Shown here: one piece after another, positions 1-9,970 of the stretch | Numbering within the stretch: position 1 is the first letter of the stretch | How the letters are laid out: each line of letters opens with the position of its first letter | Source: Mitsuaria sp. 7 | GTDB lineage: Bacteria > Pseudomonadota > Gammaproteobacteria > Burkholderiales > Burkholderiaceae_C | Direction of reading: 5' to 3' | Assembly (NCBI RefSeq): GCF_001653795.1 | Contig: NZ_CP011514.1 | Location: 3,180,279-3,244,278 of the forward strand | Length of the DNA stretch: 64,000 nucleotides | Notes under the pieces: generated by a model | Told to the model about the DNA's origin: nothing | The model's input: only the letters and a program-made list of their open reading frames with translations | The model's database searches: none | Program-made: the position numbers and the translations under genes

Positions 1-566
1 CGCTTCGCGTTGTCGTCCATCATCTGGGCGAGCAGTTCCTGGTCCAGGCTGCCCCAGTTGACGCCGATGCGCACGACCTTGTCGTACTGCATCGCGGCCT
101 CGATCATCTGGGCGAACTGGCGGTCCTTCTTGTCGCCCTTGCCGACGTTGCCCGGGTTGATCCGGTACTTCGACAGCGCCTGCGCCATGGCCGGGTGCTC
201 GGTCAGCAGCCGGTGGCCGTTGTAGTGGAAGTCGCCGACCAGCGGCACGTCGATGCCCATGCGGTCGAGCTGCTCGCGGATGTGCGGGACGGCGTCGGCG
301 GCCTCGGCGTTGTTGACGGTGATGCGGACCATTTCGGAGCCGGCCTGCGCCAGCTCCTTGACCTGGATCGCCGTCTCGATGACGTCGACGGTGTCGGTGT
401 TGGTCATCGACTGCACGCGCACCGGCGCGTCGCCGCCGACCGTCACCACGCGGCTGCCCCAGCGCACCTGCGCCTGGCGCGAGCGGCGCGCGGACGGCGC
501 GGCGGCGGCGATCAGATCGGAAAGGTCGACGGCTTGGGCGAAATCGGGAGTGGCTGGCTTGTCCAT
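1..566 (-). CDS. ispG: 4-hydroxy-3-methylbut-2-enyl diphosphate synthase (IspG), 3'-truncated by window edge
   Basis: IspG is the iron-sulfur enzyme of the non-mevalonate (MEP) isoprenoid pathway that reductively opens MEcPP to HMBPP. Reading from the ATG at 566, the first ~188 residues are present, beginning [13 protein letters not shown]. They contain the family segments [30 protein letters not shown] and YRINPGNVG, which form the N-terminal TIM-barrel. The C-terminal part with the cluster cysteines lies outside the window. The gene follows rodZ by 59 bp in the same direction, as is usual in betaproteobacteria. The cluster ahead of it (hpnCDE, far away at 53 kb) consumes isoprenoid from this pathway. 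Confidence 0.95.
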   Translation of the reverse strand, partial: MDKPATPDFAQAVDLSDLIAAAAPSARRSRQAQVRWGSRVVTVGGDAPVRVQSMTNTDTVDVIETAIQVKELAQAGSEMVRITVNNAEAADAVPHIREQLDRMGIDVPLVGDFHYNGHRLLTEHPAMAQALSKYRINPGNVGKGDKKDRQFAQMIEAAMQYDKVVRIGVNWGSLDQELLAQMMDDNAK

Positions 567-625
567 CTTGCGGCGCTCTTGCGAAAGGGGTACGGCTGCT
601 GCGGCGCCCGTCGGGTCGGGTGGAG

Positions 626-1708
626 TCAGTTCAGTTCGAGGCGCGCGACGTTGTCGCGCGACCGGGCGGCGAGGTCCACGGCCTGGCCGCGGAACACCAG
701 TTCCGTGCCGGACACATTGCCCACGCGCAGCTTCAGCGGGGCGACGCCGTTGACGTCGACGAGGTCACCGGGACGCAGCAGTCTCGACAGCAACACCTGA
801 CCCTTGGCGTCGACGACCTCGACCCAGGCCTCGGCGTGGGCCCGGACCTTCAGGGGCGACGTGCCGGGTGCCGGCGCGCCGGCTTGAACCGGTTGGCCGG
901 TGGTCGCGGATGCCGCGCCAGTCGGCGACACGGGCGGGGTCTGGGCAGCGACGGCCGGCGCAGGCGCCGTGGTCGTCGGTGTCGTGATGGTCGGTGTGGT
1001 TGTGGTCGGCGCCGCAATGGTCGGTGCCGTTGCGGCGGTGGTCGCGCCGGAGCCCTGCGGCGGCAGCGTCGACGTCCCGGCGGACACCTGGCCCGACGGT
1101 GTGGTCTCGGCGGCGCCCACTACGGGCGCATCTCCCGTGGTCGACGGGATCTCCGTCGCGGCTGGCGGCGTCTCGACCACACTCCCCGGTCCGGGTGCCG
1201 TGGCGGCGGAATCGGTCTGACGGAAACGCTGCGTGACCTGATCGATCCAGCTCGACGGGACGACGTACACCGCCACCGCGGCGATCAGCAGCACACCGAC
1301 ACCCAGCACCGCCGGGCGCTTGAGCAAGGCCGTCGACAGCGCCGGATCCTGGCTCACCGAGCGGGCACGGAACGGCTGGTTCAGGCCGGGCGTCACGCGG
1401 TCCAGCGAGGCTTCGGCACCGCTGCTCGGCAGCAGGATCAACACCTGCGCGGCATCGAGCTTCATGACGCGACACACCGAGCGCGCCAGCGCCCGGGCAA
1501 AGGTCGCGTCGGGGAGGTCCTGGTAGCGGTCGGCCTCCAGGGCCTCCAGCTTCGACTGCGGCACCTTCAGCGTCGCGGCCAGCGCGGCGATATGCAGGCC
1601 CCTGGCCTCGCGCGCCCGGCGCAGCACGGCGCCGGCCGAGCTGGGCGCGGACATGGAGGCAGCGAAATCGGCTGCGAGCGACGCCTCGTCGGTGGCCGTC
1701 GGAGTCAT
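626..1708 (-). CDS. rodZ: RodZ-type cytoskeleton/HTH membrane protein
   Basis: RodZ links the MreB cytoskeleton to the cell wall machinery. The protein of ~360 residues has an N-terminal helix-turn-helix of the Xre/HTH_25 type ([19 protein letters not shown] onwards, about 26-90). One membrane helix follows ([17 protein letters not shown], about 132-150), then a long Thr/Ala/Pro-rich linker and a C-terminal beta domain ([18 protein letters not shown]). I chose the ATG at 1708 because a GAGGGA ribosome site sits 6 nt upstream. An upstream ATG at 1726 would overlap the pilF stop by 8 bp and has no good site. It sits between pilF and ispG, and in that position it is sometimes annotated only as a 'helix-turn-helix domain protein'. 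Confidence 0.85.
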   Translation of the reverse strand: MTPTATDEASLAADFAASMSAPSSAGAVLRRAREARGLHIAALAATLKVPQSKLEALEADRYQDLPDATFARALARSVCRVMKLDAAQVLILLPSSGAEASLDRVTPGLNQPFRARSVSQDPALSTALLKRPAVLGVGVLLIAAVAVYVVPSSWIDQVTQRFRQTDSAATAPGPGSVVETPPAATEIPSTTGDAPVVGAAETTPSGQVSAGTSTLPPQGSGATTAATAPTIAAPTTTTPTITTPTTTAPAPAVAAQTPPVSPTGAASATTGQPVQAGAPAPGTSPLKVRAHAEAWVEVVDAKGQVLLSRLLRPGDLVDVNGVAPLKLRVGNVSGTELVFRGQAVDLAARSRDNVARLELN

Positions 1709-1718
1709 GCGATGTCCC

Positions 1719-2536
1719 TCATTCATCGAATCGACCGTTGTTCAATGCTTGTGTCTCGGCCGCCTGCGGATACTTGCGCCGCATCTGCTGGCCGAGATCG
1801 TCCAGGTTGGAGGTGTTCCCCAGGCGGCGCTCGATGCGCAGCTCCAGCCAGAGGCTGGCGGCATTCGCCTGTTCCACGTTGCTGTTGACGCGGCGCACGT
1901 AGAAGCGGGCCCGCTCATACTCCCCCTGGCGGTACAGCACCTCGCCCAGGTTCAGCGCGATCGTCGGATTGCCCGGCTCAGCCTCGAAGGCCTTGGTCAG
2001 GTGGGCCTGCGCCGGAATCAGCCGGCCTTCGCGCGCTTCGCAGGCGCCCCAGGCGAGCAGCGTGCGCGACGGCGTGCGGTAGGTGGGGATCGCCACGGCC
2101 GCGTCGAACTGCTGGTAGGCCTCGGCGTAGCGCTGGCGCTGGCACAGGAACCAGCCGTAGTTGTGCAGCGTGTCGGCGTTGTTGCGGTCGCGGGCGATCA
2201 GTTGCTTGAAGCCGTCCTCGGCCAGCCCGAACTCGCCCATCGCGGCGTAGATCAGGTTGCGCAGATTGATCGCTTCGGGCAGGTCCGGCTTGGCGGACAT
2301 CGCGAGCTTGACCTCGTCCAGCGCCGTCTCGTACTGGCCGCGGGCGAAGTAGCCGCTGGCGAGTTCGAGCCGCACCTGCGCGCGGCGGTCGTTGTCGGTC
2401 TTGTCGCTCTCCGTGCGCGGCTGCTGTTGCTGCTGCCCGCCACCCGCGCACCCGGCCAGGGCCGCGGCGATCAGCAGCACGACGGACAGGGTCCGGGCGG
2501 AACGACGCGGAAGAAGGAAGCCGGGCGACGAAAGGG

Positions 2537-2540
<4 letters not shown>
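1719..2540 (-). CDS. pilF: type IV pilus biogenesis/stability lipoprotein PilF/PilW (TPR)
   Basis: This outer-membrane lipoprotein pilots secretin multimerisation for type IV pili. The 273-residue product has a lipoprotein signal peptide with the lipobox LAGC near residue 31, followed by a Gly/Gln-rich stretch. Tetratricopeptide repeats come next (for example [20 protein letters not shown] and [18 protein letters not shown]). Its ATG overlaps the rlmN stop by 4 bp (ATGA), which implies translational coupling. No other pilus genes are in the window, but rlmN-pilF-rodZ-ispG is a conserved order. Confidence 0.9.
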
Positions 2541-3736
<1,196 letters not shown>

Positions 3737-3793
3737 GCGTTCCTCATTTCCACTCAGGGCCTCATGGCCCGGAGGTCAGAGGCCTTGCCCGAT

Positions 3794-4219
3794 TCAGCGG
3801 GCGTTGATTTCCAGGCCGGAGAAGAAGAAGGCCACTTCCACGGCGGCCGTCTCGGCGGCGTCCGAACCGTGCACGGCGTTCGCGTCGATGCTGTCGGCGA
3901 AGTCGGCGCGGATGGTGCCCTTCTCGGCCTTCTTCGGATCGGTCGCGCCCATCAGGTCACGGTTCTTCAGGATGGCGCCTTCGCCTTCCAGCACCTGGAT
4001 CTGCACCGGGCCGGAGATCATGAAGGTCACCAGGTCGTTGAAGAACGGGCGGGCCTTGTGCACGGCGTAGAACGCTTCGGCTTCGGCGCGCGACAGCTGC
4101 TTCTGCTTGGAGGCGATGACCTTCAGGCCGGCGCCTTCGAAGCGGCTGTAGATCTGGCCGATGACGTTCTTGGCCACGGCATCGGGCTTGATGATGGAGA
4201 GGGTGCGTTCGATGGCCAT
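3794..4219 (-). CDS. ndk: nucleoside diphosphate kinase
   Basis: Ndk transfers the gamma phosphate between nucleoside triphosphates and diphosphates through a phosphohistidine. The 141-residue length is exactly typical when the ATG at 4219 is used ([15 protein letters not shown]). A longer frame opens upstream, but the site AAGGAAAAAGAC just before 4219 decides the start. The active-site histidine lies in NAVHGSDA near residue 117. The nucleotide-binding segments [11 protein letters not shown] and [15 protein letters not shown] are intact. It is the first gene of the run ndk-rlmN-pilF-rodZ-ispG and is insulated from rluB by a terminator. Confidence 0.97.
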   Translation of the reverse strand: MAIERTLSIIKPDAVAKNVIGQIYSRFEGAGLKVIASKQKQLSRAEAEAFYAVHKARPFFNDLVTFMISGPVQIQVLEGEGAILKNRDLMGATDPKKAEKGTIRADFADSIDANAVHGSDAAETAAVEVAFFFSGLEINAR

Positions 4220-4259
4220 GTCTTTTTCCTTGAAAATCTTGGGCTTGGCAAAGCCCGGG

Positions 4260-4287
4260 ATTGTAATGCGTGAAGTCAAGCCCCCAA
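4260..4287 (-). promoter_or_regulatory. candidate sigma70 promoter of ndk
   Basis: On the minus strand a TACAAT (-10, 4265-4260) lies 16 nt downstream of TTGGGG (-35, 4287-4282). The start of ndk is about 40 nt further on. The -10 is a good match and the -35 is weak. The location between the rluB terminator and ndk supports it. Confidence 0.35.
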
Positions 4288-4324
4288 GTGACATCCCGTT
4301 ATCAGACGGCTGTCACCGGAAGGC

Positions 4325-4347
4325 AAAAAGCCGGGATGGAACCCGGC
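4325..4347 (-). terminator. intrinsic terminator of rluB
   Basis: On the minus strand GCCGGG-TTCCAT-CCCGGC is followed directly by TTTTTG. It sits 51 bp after the rluB stop and ahead of the ndk promoter. Confidence 0.8.
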
Positions 4348-4397
4348 CCGGTCCGCCCTGCTCCGCCGGGATGGCGGAACACGGCTTTCAAACGTGA

Positions 4398-6575
4398 TCA
4401 GCGGCGACCGCGGCCACCACCGCCCCCGCCACCACCTCCGCCGCCGCCCCCGCGGCGACCACCGCCCCGGTTGTTGCTGCGGTTGATGAAGGCGTCGGCG
4501 CCGATGTAGCCCATGGAGGTCTTCATCGGATCCGGCTGCTGTTCGCCACCCGGACCGCGCTTGTTGCCCTGGTTCGGGTTGTGGCCGGGGTCGCTGCCGC
4601 CCCTGCCGAATCCCTGCGGGATGCGCTTGCTGCCGGTCGCGAAGCGACGGTCGAAGGTCTGCTCCAGCGGGTTGATGTGCTTCGGGATGAAGTCGTCATC
4701 ATCCTCGTCGCGGGGGCGGCGATCGCGTTCGCGCTCCTGCTGTTGCTGCTGCGGACGCTGCGGCTGGTTCGGCTGGGCGCGCTGATCGTTGCGGTCATTG
4801 CGCTGCGGACGATCCTGGCGGTCGCCGCGCTGATCGTTGCGATCGCCGCGCTGGTCGCCACGTTGATCATTGCGCTGATCACCCCGCTGGTCATTGCGTG
4901 CACCGCGCGGCTCATGGCGATCACCGCGGTGGTCGCTGCGCTGCTCGTTGCGCGGTTCCGGACGGCTCGGACGCGGACCATCGCTGTTGCCGCGGCGACG
5001 CTTGTCGCCACGATCGTTGCGCTCGTTGTGACGAGGCGCCCGCGGCTCGCTGCCGGCCAGTTGGCGGATGACGCGCACGTCGGCGTCGCCGAGCTCGATG
5101 TAGACGCCACGACGCAGGCCGCGCGGCAGCACGACGGTGCCGTAGCGGATGCGGATCAGGCGGCTGACGGCCAGGCCCACGGTCTCGAACAGCTTGCGGA
5201 CTTCGCGGTTGCGGCCTTCGGTGATGACGACGCGATACCAGCGGTTCACGCCTTCGCCGCCGCCGTCCTCGATGCTCTTGAAGCTGGCCTGCTGACCGTC
5301 GACGTCGACGCCGGCCAGCAGCTTCTCCTTCTGCTCCTTGCTCAGCGAGCCCAGCACGCGCACGGCGTACTCGCGCTCCACGCCGAAGCGCGGGTGCATC
5401 AGCAGATTGGCGAGCTCACCGGAGTTGGTGAACAGCAGCAGGCCTTCGGTGTTCAGGTCGAGTCGGCCGACCGACTGCCACTTGCCCTGCGGCAGACGCG
5501 GCAGGTTGCGGAAGACGGTAGGGCGGCCTTCGGGATCGTTGAAGGTCACGACCTCGCCGACGGGCTTGTGGTACGCCAGGATCCGCGGCGCGACCGGCGC
5601 GATGCGGACCTTGATCGGCTTGCCTGCGACGGCGACGCGATCGCCGTAGGAGATGCGCTGACCGACGTGGGCGACTTCGTCGTTCACCGTGATCTGGCCC
5701 CTGGCGATCATGTCCTCGATGTCGCGGCGCGAGCCGACGCCGGCCTGCGCCAGCACCTTCTGCAGCTTGGGCGCATCGGCATCGGGGGCAAGCACGCGCT
5801 TGGCGGGCTGGTCCGTCGCCTCGGATCCGTCGTCGTCGGACGAGGCCTGGACCTCGGCGATCTCCGCGGACTCGGCACCGTCGTCCTCGACGTCGGCATC
5901 GAAGGCACCCGACACCAGCGCGTCGAAGCGCGCCTGCGCCTCGGCCTGGAGCTGGGCCGTGTCGGCCTGCGACGGCGCGAACTCGGCGCCGCCGTTCGTG
6001 TCCGACGCCTCGCCCTGCGCCTGGGCCGGCTGACCTTCACGCGGCTCGCGATCACGGTCACGTCCGCGGCGGCGGCGATTGCGGCCACGGCCTTCACCGT
6101 CGCTGCCGGCATCACCGTCGGCGCCCTCGCCCAGCACCGGACCCGCTTCCCGCGATTCACGGGGTTCACGGGACTCGTGCGACACCAGCTCGCCGACCGC
6201 TTCAGCCACCGGCGACACCGGCGCGGGCGAGACCTCGACGGTCGCGACCGGCACGTGGCTCACGGCGGGTTCAGCCTGCTCCGACGCGGCGTCCGCCTCG
6301 GCGGACTTCTTCGTCGTGCGGCGCTTGGGCTTGGGCGCCTGCGCCTCCTCGGCCGCAGGTGCCTGCGCCTCAGCCTCGGCAGACACTTCCGCCGCGGCGG
6401 CCGTCTTGCGGCGCGCTCGAGGCTTGGGCGTCTCCTCGGCCACGGGCGCGACGCCCGGGTCGCTCGCCTCCGCCGGGGCCGCGGCCTTGCGGGTGCGCTT
6501 GGGTTTCGCGGGCGCGTCGGCCGGGTCGGTCGTCAGCGTCTCGGGCTTGGAATCGTCGATATCGTTGGAATTCAT
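4398..6575 (-). CDS. rluB: 23S rRNA pseudouridine synthase RluB with long low-complexity tails
   Basis: RluB makes pseudouridine 2605 in 23S rRNA. The catalytic core occupies about residues 269-508 of 725. It has an S4 RNA-binding domain (LQKVLAQAGVGSRRDIEDMI) and then the RsuA/RluB motif VGRLDLNTEGLLLF with catalytic Asp near 373. The first ~265 residues are an Ala/Glu/Lys-rich, disordered-looking extension. The last ~215 are Arg/Asp/Asn/Gln-rich (repeated NDQRGD units) and end in an RGG-like poly-Gly run. Such tails suggest extra RNA or ribosome binding, but that is inference. It forms the familiar scpB-rluB pair, 50 bp after scpB. Confidence 0.92.
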   Translation of the reverse strand: MNSNDIDDSKPETLTTDPADAPAKPKRTRKAAAPAEASDPGVAPVAEETPKPRARRKTAAAAEVSAEAEAQAPAAEEAQAPKPKRRTTKKSAEADAASEQAEPAVSHVPVATVEVSPAPVSPVAEAVGELVSHESREPRESREAGPVLGEGADGDAGSDGEGRGRNRRRRGRDRDREPREGQPAQAQGEASDTNGGAEFAPSQADTAQLQAEAQARFDALVSGAFDADVEDDGAESAEIAEVQASSDDDGSEATDQPAKRVLAPDADAPKLQKVLAQAGVGSRRDIEDMIARGQITVNDEVAHVGQRISYGDRVAVAGKPIKVRIAPVAPRILAYHKPVGEVVTFNDPEGRPTVFRNLPRLPQGKWQSVGRLDLNTEGLLLFTNSGELANLLMHPRFGVEREYAVRVLGSLSKEQKEKLLAGVDVDGQQASFKSIEDGGGEGVNRWYRVVITEGRNREVRKLFETVGLAVSRLIRIRYGTVVLPRGLRRGVYIELGDADVRVIRQLAGSEPRAPRHNERNDRGDKRRRGNSDGPRPSRPEPRNEQRSDHRGDRHEPRGARNDQRGDQRNDQRGDQRGDRNDQRGDRQDRPQRNDRNDQRAQPNQPQRPQQQQQERERDRRPRDEDDDDFIPKHINPLEQTFDRRFATGSKRIPQGFGRGGSDPGHNPNQGNKRGPGGEQQPDPMKTSMGYIGADAFINRSNNRGGGRRGGGGGGGGGGGGGRGRR

Positions 6576-6625
6576 GTGTCGGCTTGCACCTTGTCAGCGG
6601 TGGACACGGCCCCTTCCCGGGGCGC

Positions 6626-7495
6626 TCAAGTGGGCTCGGGGTTGACGGCCCCAGCCTGTGGTTCTTCACCCGGATCGCGCGTGGCGGCCGGCTTGGATTC
6701 GTCTTCAGTGGCGGCGTCCGTGGATTCGGGCGCCGCCGGGTTCGTTTCAAACGGTTCAGCAACAGGAGCAGCGGGTTCAAGGACTTCGGTGGCTGCACCC
6801 ACCTCAGCCACCTCACCCACCTCAGCCGCCCCAGCGTCCGCGACGACCGCCTCCGCCTCGACCGCCCCTTCCGCCGCCACCGGCTGGATCTCCGGCTCCG
6901 CCGGCTCCACCTCGACGATCACGTCGCCGGGCGGATCCTCCAGCAGCGAGGCCTGCAGCGCCCCGGCGATCGGCGTCGGGTCGCCGCCCTGGATCAAGGC
7001 CGGCAACTGCTCCAGCGAATGCAGCCCCAGGTCGTCCAGGAAATGCTTCGTCGTCGCATACAGCGCCGGCCGGCCCGGCGCCTCGCGATGCCCGATGACC
7101 TCGATCCAGTCGCGGTCCTCGAGCTGCTTGATGATGGGCGTCGCCACCACCACGCCGCGGATGTCCTCGATGTCGCCGCGGGTCACCGGTTGACGGTAGG
7201 CGATGATCGCCAGCGTCTCCAGCACCGCCCGCGAATACTTCAGCGGCTTCTCCGGATGCAACCGGTCCAGATGCTCGCGCATCTCGGGCCGGCTCTGGAA
7301 GCGCCAGCCGGAGGACAAGGCCACCAGCTCGACGCCGCGTCCTTCCCATTCGCGCAGCAGCTCGTCGAGCAGCGTCCGCACGCTGTCGCCGTTGAGCGCC
7401 TCCGCGAACAGCGAACGCATGTCGCGCAGCGTCAGCGGCGCCTGCGCGCACAGCAACGCCGTTTCGAGGACCCGCTTCGCCTCCTGCGTATTCAT
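6626..7495 (-). CDS. scpB: segregation and condensation protein B (ScpB)
   Basis: ScpB is the winged-helix subunit of the SMC-ScpAB chromosome condensation complex. Residues ~1-180 carry the two winged-helix domains ([22 protein letters not shown], then [29 protein letters not shown]). The remaining ~100 residues are an acidic Ala/Glu/Pro-rich tail. The total of 289 residues is longer than the usual ~190-210 because of that tail. scpA is not adjacent, since the next upstream gene is rluD after a 310-bp gap. Confidence 0.92.
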   Translation of the reverse strand: MNTQEAKRVLETALLCAQAPLTLRDMRSLFAEALNGDSVRTLLDELLREWEGRGVELVALSSGWRFQSRPEMREHLDRLHPEKPLKYSRAVLETLAIIAYRQPVTRGDIEDIRGVVVATPIIKQLEDRDWIEVIGHREAPGRPALYATTKHFLDDLGLHSLEQLPALIQGGDPTPIAGALQASLLEDPPGDVIVEVEPAEPEIQPVAAEGAVEAEAVVADAGAAEVGEVAEVGAATEVLEPAAPVAEPFETNPAAPESTDAATEDESKPAATRDPGEEPQAGAVNPEPT

Positions 7496-7805
7496 GAGGT
7501 CAGCATGAACTCAGTTCGTGACGCCGGCCTGGAGGCCGGTCAAATCGGTGTGTGTCGCCATCTGGGGCGTCGACGACGGCAACAGGCCGCGCCGGACGGA
7601 TTCGATCTGCTTGCTTGGGAGCTCTGTGCTCCAACGGCCGCCGCTCAGTGGGTGGATCCGGCCGGTCAGTGGGGCGCCGCGTCGGTGTGCGGCCTGCGCT
7701 GCGAACGGGGTCGACAACCAGCCCGTCGCCGTCTTGCGCACGCTCTTCACGTGGGTTTCAACGCAAGGACTGGAACGCATTGTAGCGCGAGCGCACGCCC
7801 GGCTC
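7496..7805. other. 310-bp gap between rluD and scpB, no confident gene
   Basis: A minus-strand open frame from an ATG at 7780 to a stop at 7511 (89 codons) exists, but its product (starts MRSSPCVETHVKS) resembles nothing I recognise. Its composition could simply be chance in G+C-rich DNA. A short perfect dyad (CCGGCCT/AGGCCGG near 7526-7541) lies close to scpB without a T tract. No terminator is evident for rluD. Confidence 0.4.
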
Positions 7806-8900
7806 TCAGAACACCGGATCGGGCAAACCCGCGACGCGCCACCCCGACGCCAGATCGTCCGGCAGCGGGGCCTCGAAGCGCAGCGCCTCGCCGGTGACCG
7901 GATGCGCGAAGCCGAGCCGCGCGGCATGCAGCGCCTGACGCGGCACGCCCAGCGCCCCGGCCCCGCCGTAGAGCGCGTCCGACACCAGCGCATGTCCGCG
8001 ATGCGCGGCATGCACGCGGATCTGGTGCGTGCGGCCCGAATGCAGCACGCAGTGCAGCGACGACACCGTCCGGCTCAGGCCGCGCGTGTCCTGCCACTCG
8101 CCCTCGCCCAGCTTGAAGAAGTCGGTGCGCGCGGGTTTGCCGCCGCCGACCACGGCCATCCGCGTGCGCGACTGCGGATCGCGGCCGATCGGTGCCTCGA
8201 CGATCCATTCGTCGGGCGTGCGGCCATGGACCAGCGCGAGGTACTCGCGATGGACCTCGCGCGCCGCGATCATCCGCACCAGCGCGGTGACCGCCTGCAG
8301 CGTCTTGCCCACGACCATCAGTCCCGAGGTGTCCTTGTCCAGCCGGTGCACGATGCCCGCGCGCGGCAGCGTCGCCGCCTTGGCGTGATGCGCCAGCAGT
8401 CCGTTCATCAGCGTGCCGGACCAGTTGCCCGCCGCCGGATGGACGACCAGCCCGGCCGGCTTGTTCACCGCGAGCAGATGGTCGTCCTCGAAGACGATGT
8501 CGAGCGGCAGCGGCTCCGCGCGGAAGGCCAGGGCCTCCTCGGTCGGGACGAGCTCCACCTCCAGCGTCTGCCCCAGCCGGGGCTTGCGCGAGGCGTGGGT
8601 GACGCGCTGCCCGTCCAGCGTGACGCATCCGCGCTCGATCAGGCCCTGCAGGTGGCTGCGCGAGAACTCCGGCGCCATCTGCACCAGCCATTTGTCCAGG
8701 CGCAGCGCGAGTTCGTCGCGACCGGCCTCCGCGCTGCGGCGTTCGGGGACGTCGGCACCGACGTCCTGGGCGTCGTCGATGCCCTCGGGGAGCGCGGCGG
8801 GTCCCGATGCGTCACCTGGTGTCCCACCCGGTTTTTCACCGGGTTTCCCACTCGGGTAAAGCCCGTCCTGCGCCGCCGGGTCGTGACCGACCTGAACCAT
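7806..8900 (-). CDS. rluD: 23S rRNA pseudouridine synthase RluD
   Basis: RluD makes pseudouridines 1911, 1915 and 1917 in helix 69 of 23S rRNA. The 364-residue product has a ~65-residue non-conserved N-terminal region and an S4 domain (RLDKWLVQMAPEFSRSHLQGLIERG). The RluA-family catalytic motif GIVHRLDKDTSGLMVV (catalytic Asp in HRLDKD) and the family signature SGRTHQIRVHAAHRGHALVSD follow. It diverges from bamD across only 22 bp, the conserved rluD/bamD divergent arrangement of proteobacteria. Confidence 0.95.
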   Translation of the reverse strand: MVQVGHDPAAQDGLYPSGKPGEKPGGTPGDASGPAALPEGIDDAQDVGADVPERRSAEAGRDELALRLDKWLVQMAPEFSRSHLQGLIERGCVTLDGQRVTHASRKPRLGQTLEVELVPTEEALAFRAEPLPLDIVFEDDHLLAVNKPAGLVVHPAAGNWSGTLMNGLLAHHAKAATLPRAGIVHRLDKDTSGLMVVGKTLQAVTALVRMIAAREVHREYLALVHGRTPDEWIVEAPIGRDPQSRTRMAVVGGGKPARTDFFKLGEGEWQDTRGLSRTVSSLHCVLHSGRTHQIRVHAAHRGHALVSDALYGGAGALGVPRQALHAARLGFAHPVTGEALRFEAPLPDDLASGWRVAGLPDPVF

Positions 8901-8905
8901 ATAAT
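8900..8905 (+). promoter_or_regulatory. TATAAT -10-like box in the rluD/bamD intergenic region
   Basis: A perfect TATAAT overlaps the rluD start codon and precedes the first bamD ATG (8923) by 17 nt. Transcription would begin around 8912. The -35 region at the proper distance is not convincing (CGGGTC). Confidence 0.35.
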
Positions 8906-8922
8906 CGCCGCTCCAATTTCAG

Positions 8923-9825
8923 ATGAGGGCCGCCGTGGCGCGCGCCCTGTGGACCATGATCGAGACTCGGGTGTTGCGCCGCCGGACCGCGGATTCTTCT
9001 GAAGTGTCCGGCACCTGGCGCGCCGCGTGGCGCTGCGTGGCGGTGACCGCCGCGGCAGCTGCCGTGCTGGGGCTGGCGGCCTGTTCGTCCGCCCCCAAGG
9101 AAGACCCGAATTCCCAGGCCAACCTGGAGAAATTGTACGCAGAGGCCAAGGAGGACATGCTCTCCGGCTCCTACGACCGGGCGATCAAGACGCTGGAACG
9201 CATCGAAGGCCGCGCCGCGGGCACGACGCTGGGCCAGCAGGCGCAGCTCGACCTGGCCTGGGCGAACTACAAGAGCGGCGAGCGCGTGCAGGCCGTGACG
9301 GTGCTGGACCGCTTCATCAAGCTCAACCCGTCCAGCCCGGCGCTGGACTACGCGCTGTACATGAAGGGCCTGGTCAACTTCAACGACGACCTCGGCCTGT
9401 TCGGCCGCATCGCCCGCCAGGACATCAGCGAGCGCGACCAGCAGGCCGCGCGCGATTCGATGCAGGCGTTCAAGCAGCTGGTGGAGCAGTTCCCGGAATC
9501 GAAGTACTCCGAGGACGGTCGCATCCGCATCGACTACATCACCAACAGCCTCGCGGCTTACGAGGTGCATGTGGCGCGCTACTACTACAACCGCGGCGCC
9601 TATCTGGCATCGGCCAACCGGGGCCAGGCCGCGCTGATGGAGTTCCAGAACGCCCCCGCGCTGGAAGAGGCGCTGTTCCTGATGGTGCAGAGCTATGACA
9701 AGCTCGGACTGGAACAGCTGCGCGATGACAGCCGCCGCGTGCTGCAGGCCAGCTTCCCGGACAGCTCGTACCTGACGACCGGCAAGGCCAAGCCGAAAGA
9801 CCGCGCCTGGTGGCAGATCTGGTGA
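8923..9825 (+). CDS. bamD: outer membrane protein assembly factor BamD
   Basis: BamD is the essential lipoprotein of the beta-barrel assembly machine. The 300-residue product has a lipoprotein signal with lipobox LAAC (AAAAAVLGLAACSS). Tetratricopeptide-type repeats follow (EAKEDMLSGSYDRAIKTLERIE, AQLDLAWANYKSGERVQAVTVLDRFI) with the family segment PSSPALDYALYMKGL. An internal ATG at 8956 (MIETRVL) would give a more usual signal peptide and may be the true start. Divergent from rluD, it is followed by a palindromic repeat and a shared terminator with the convergent helicase gene. Confidence 0.95.
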   Translation: MRAAVARALWTMIETRVLRRRTADSSEVSGTWRAAWRCVAVTAAAAAVLGLAACSSAPKEDPNSQANLEKLYAEAKEDMLSGSYDRAIKTLERIEGRAAGTTLGQQAQLDLAWANYKSGERVQAVTVLDRFIKLNPSSPALDYALYMKGLVNFNDDLGLFGRIARQDISERDQQAARDSMQAFKQLVEQFPESKYSEDGRIRIDYITNSLAAYEVHVARYYYNRGAYLASANRGQAALMEFQNAPALEEALFLMVQSYDKLGLEQLRDDSRRVLQASFPDSSYLTTGKAKPKDRAWWQIW

Positions 9826-9912
9826 GCTGAAGCTCGCCGTACGTCGTTGCTCACGGCCTTGCATAGCGCTGCTATGCGGCGGCCCCTCGCGCCTAGTCTG
9901 GCAAGCTTCAGC
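9826..9912. repeat. dispersed palindromic intergenic element, copy A (87 bp)
   Basis: The element starts at the base after the bamD stop. It has 9-bp terminal inverted repeats (GCTGAAGCT/AGCTTCAGC) and a central dyad GCATAGC-GCT-GCTATGC. Read on the minus strand it shares three blocks in the same order with the element at 16826-16946: CTAGGCGCG, TAGCAGCGCTA and GCAACGACG. Two copies with this shared architecture indicate a REP-like family. Confidence 0.7.
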
Positions 9913-9940
9913 CCACCAGATCCAACGCCCTCGGAAAGAA

Positions 9941-9966
9941 ATCAGCCCGCTCTTGAGCGGGCTGAT
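9941..9966. terminator. bidirectional intrinsic terminator between bamD and the dinG-like gene
   Basis: A perfect 11-bp stem (ATCAGCCCGCT/AGCGGGCTGAT) with a 4-nt loop is followed by TTTCTTT on the minus strand and TCGTTC on the plus strand. It lies between convergent genes. Confidence 0.75.
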
Positions 9967-9970
9967 TCGT

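Noticed and set aside
7511..8011. 166-codon minus-strand frame overlapping the end of rluD
   Set aside because: More than half is an out-of-frame shadow of rluD; the remaining 89 codons match nothing known.
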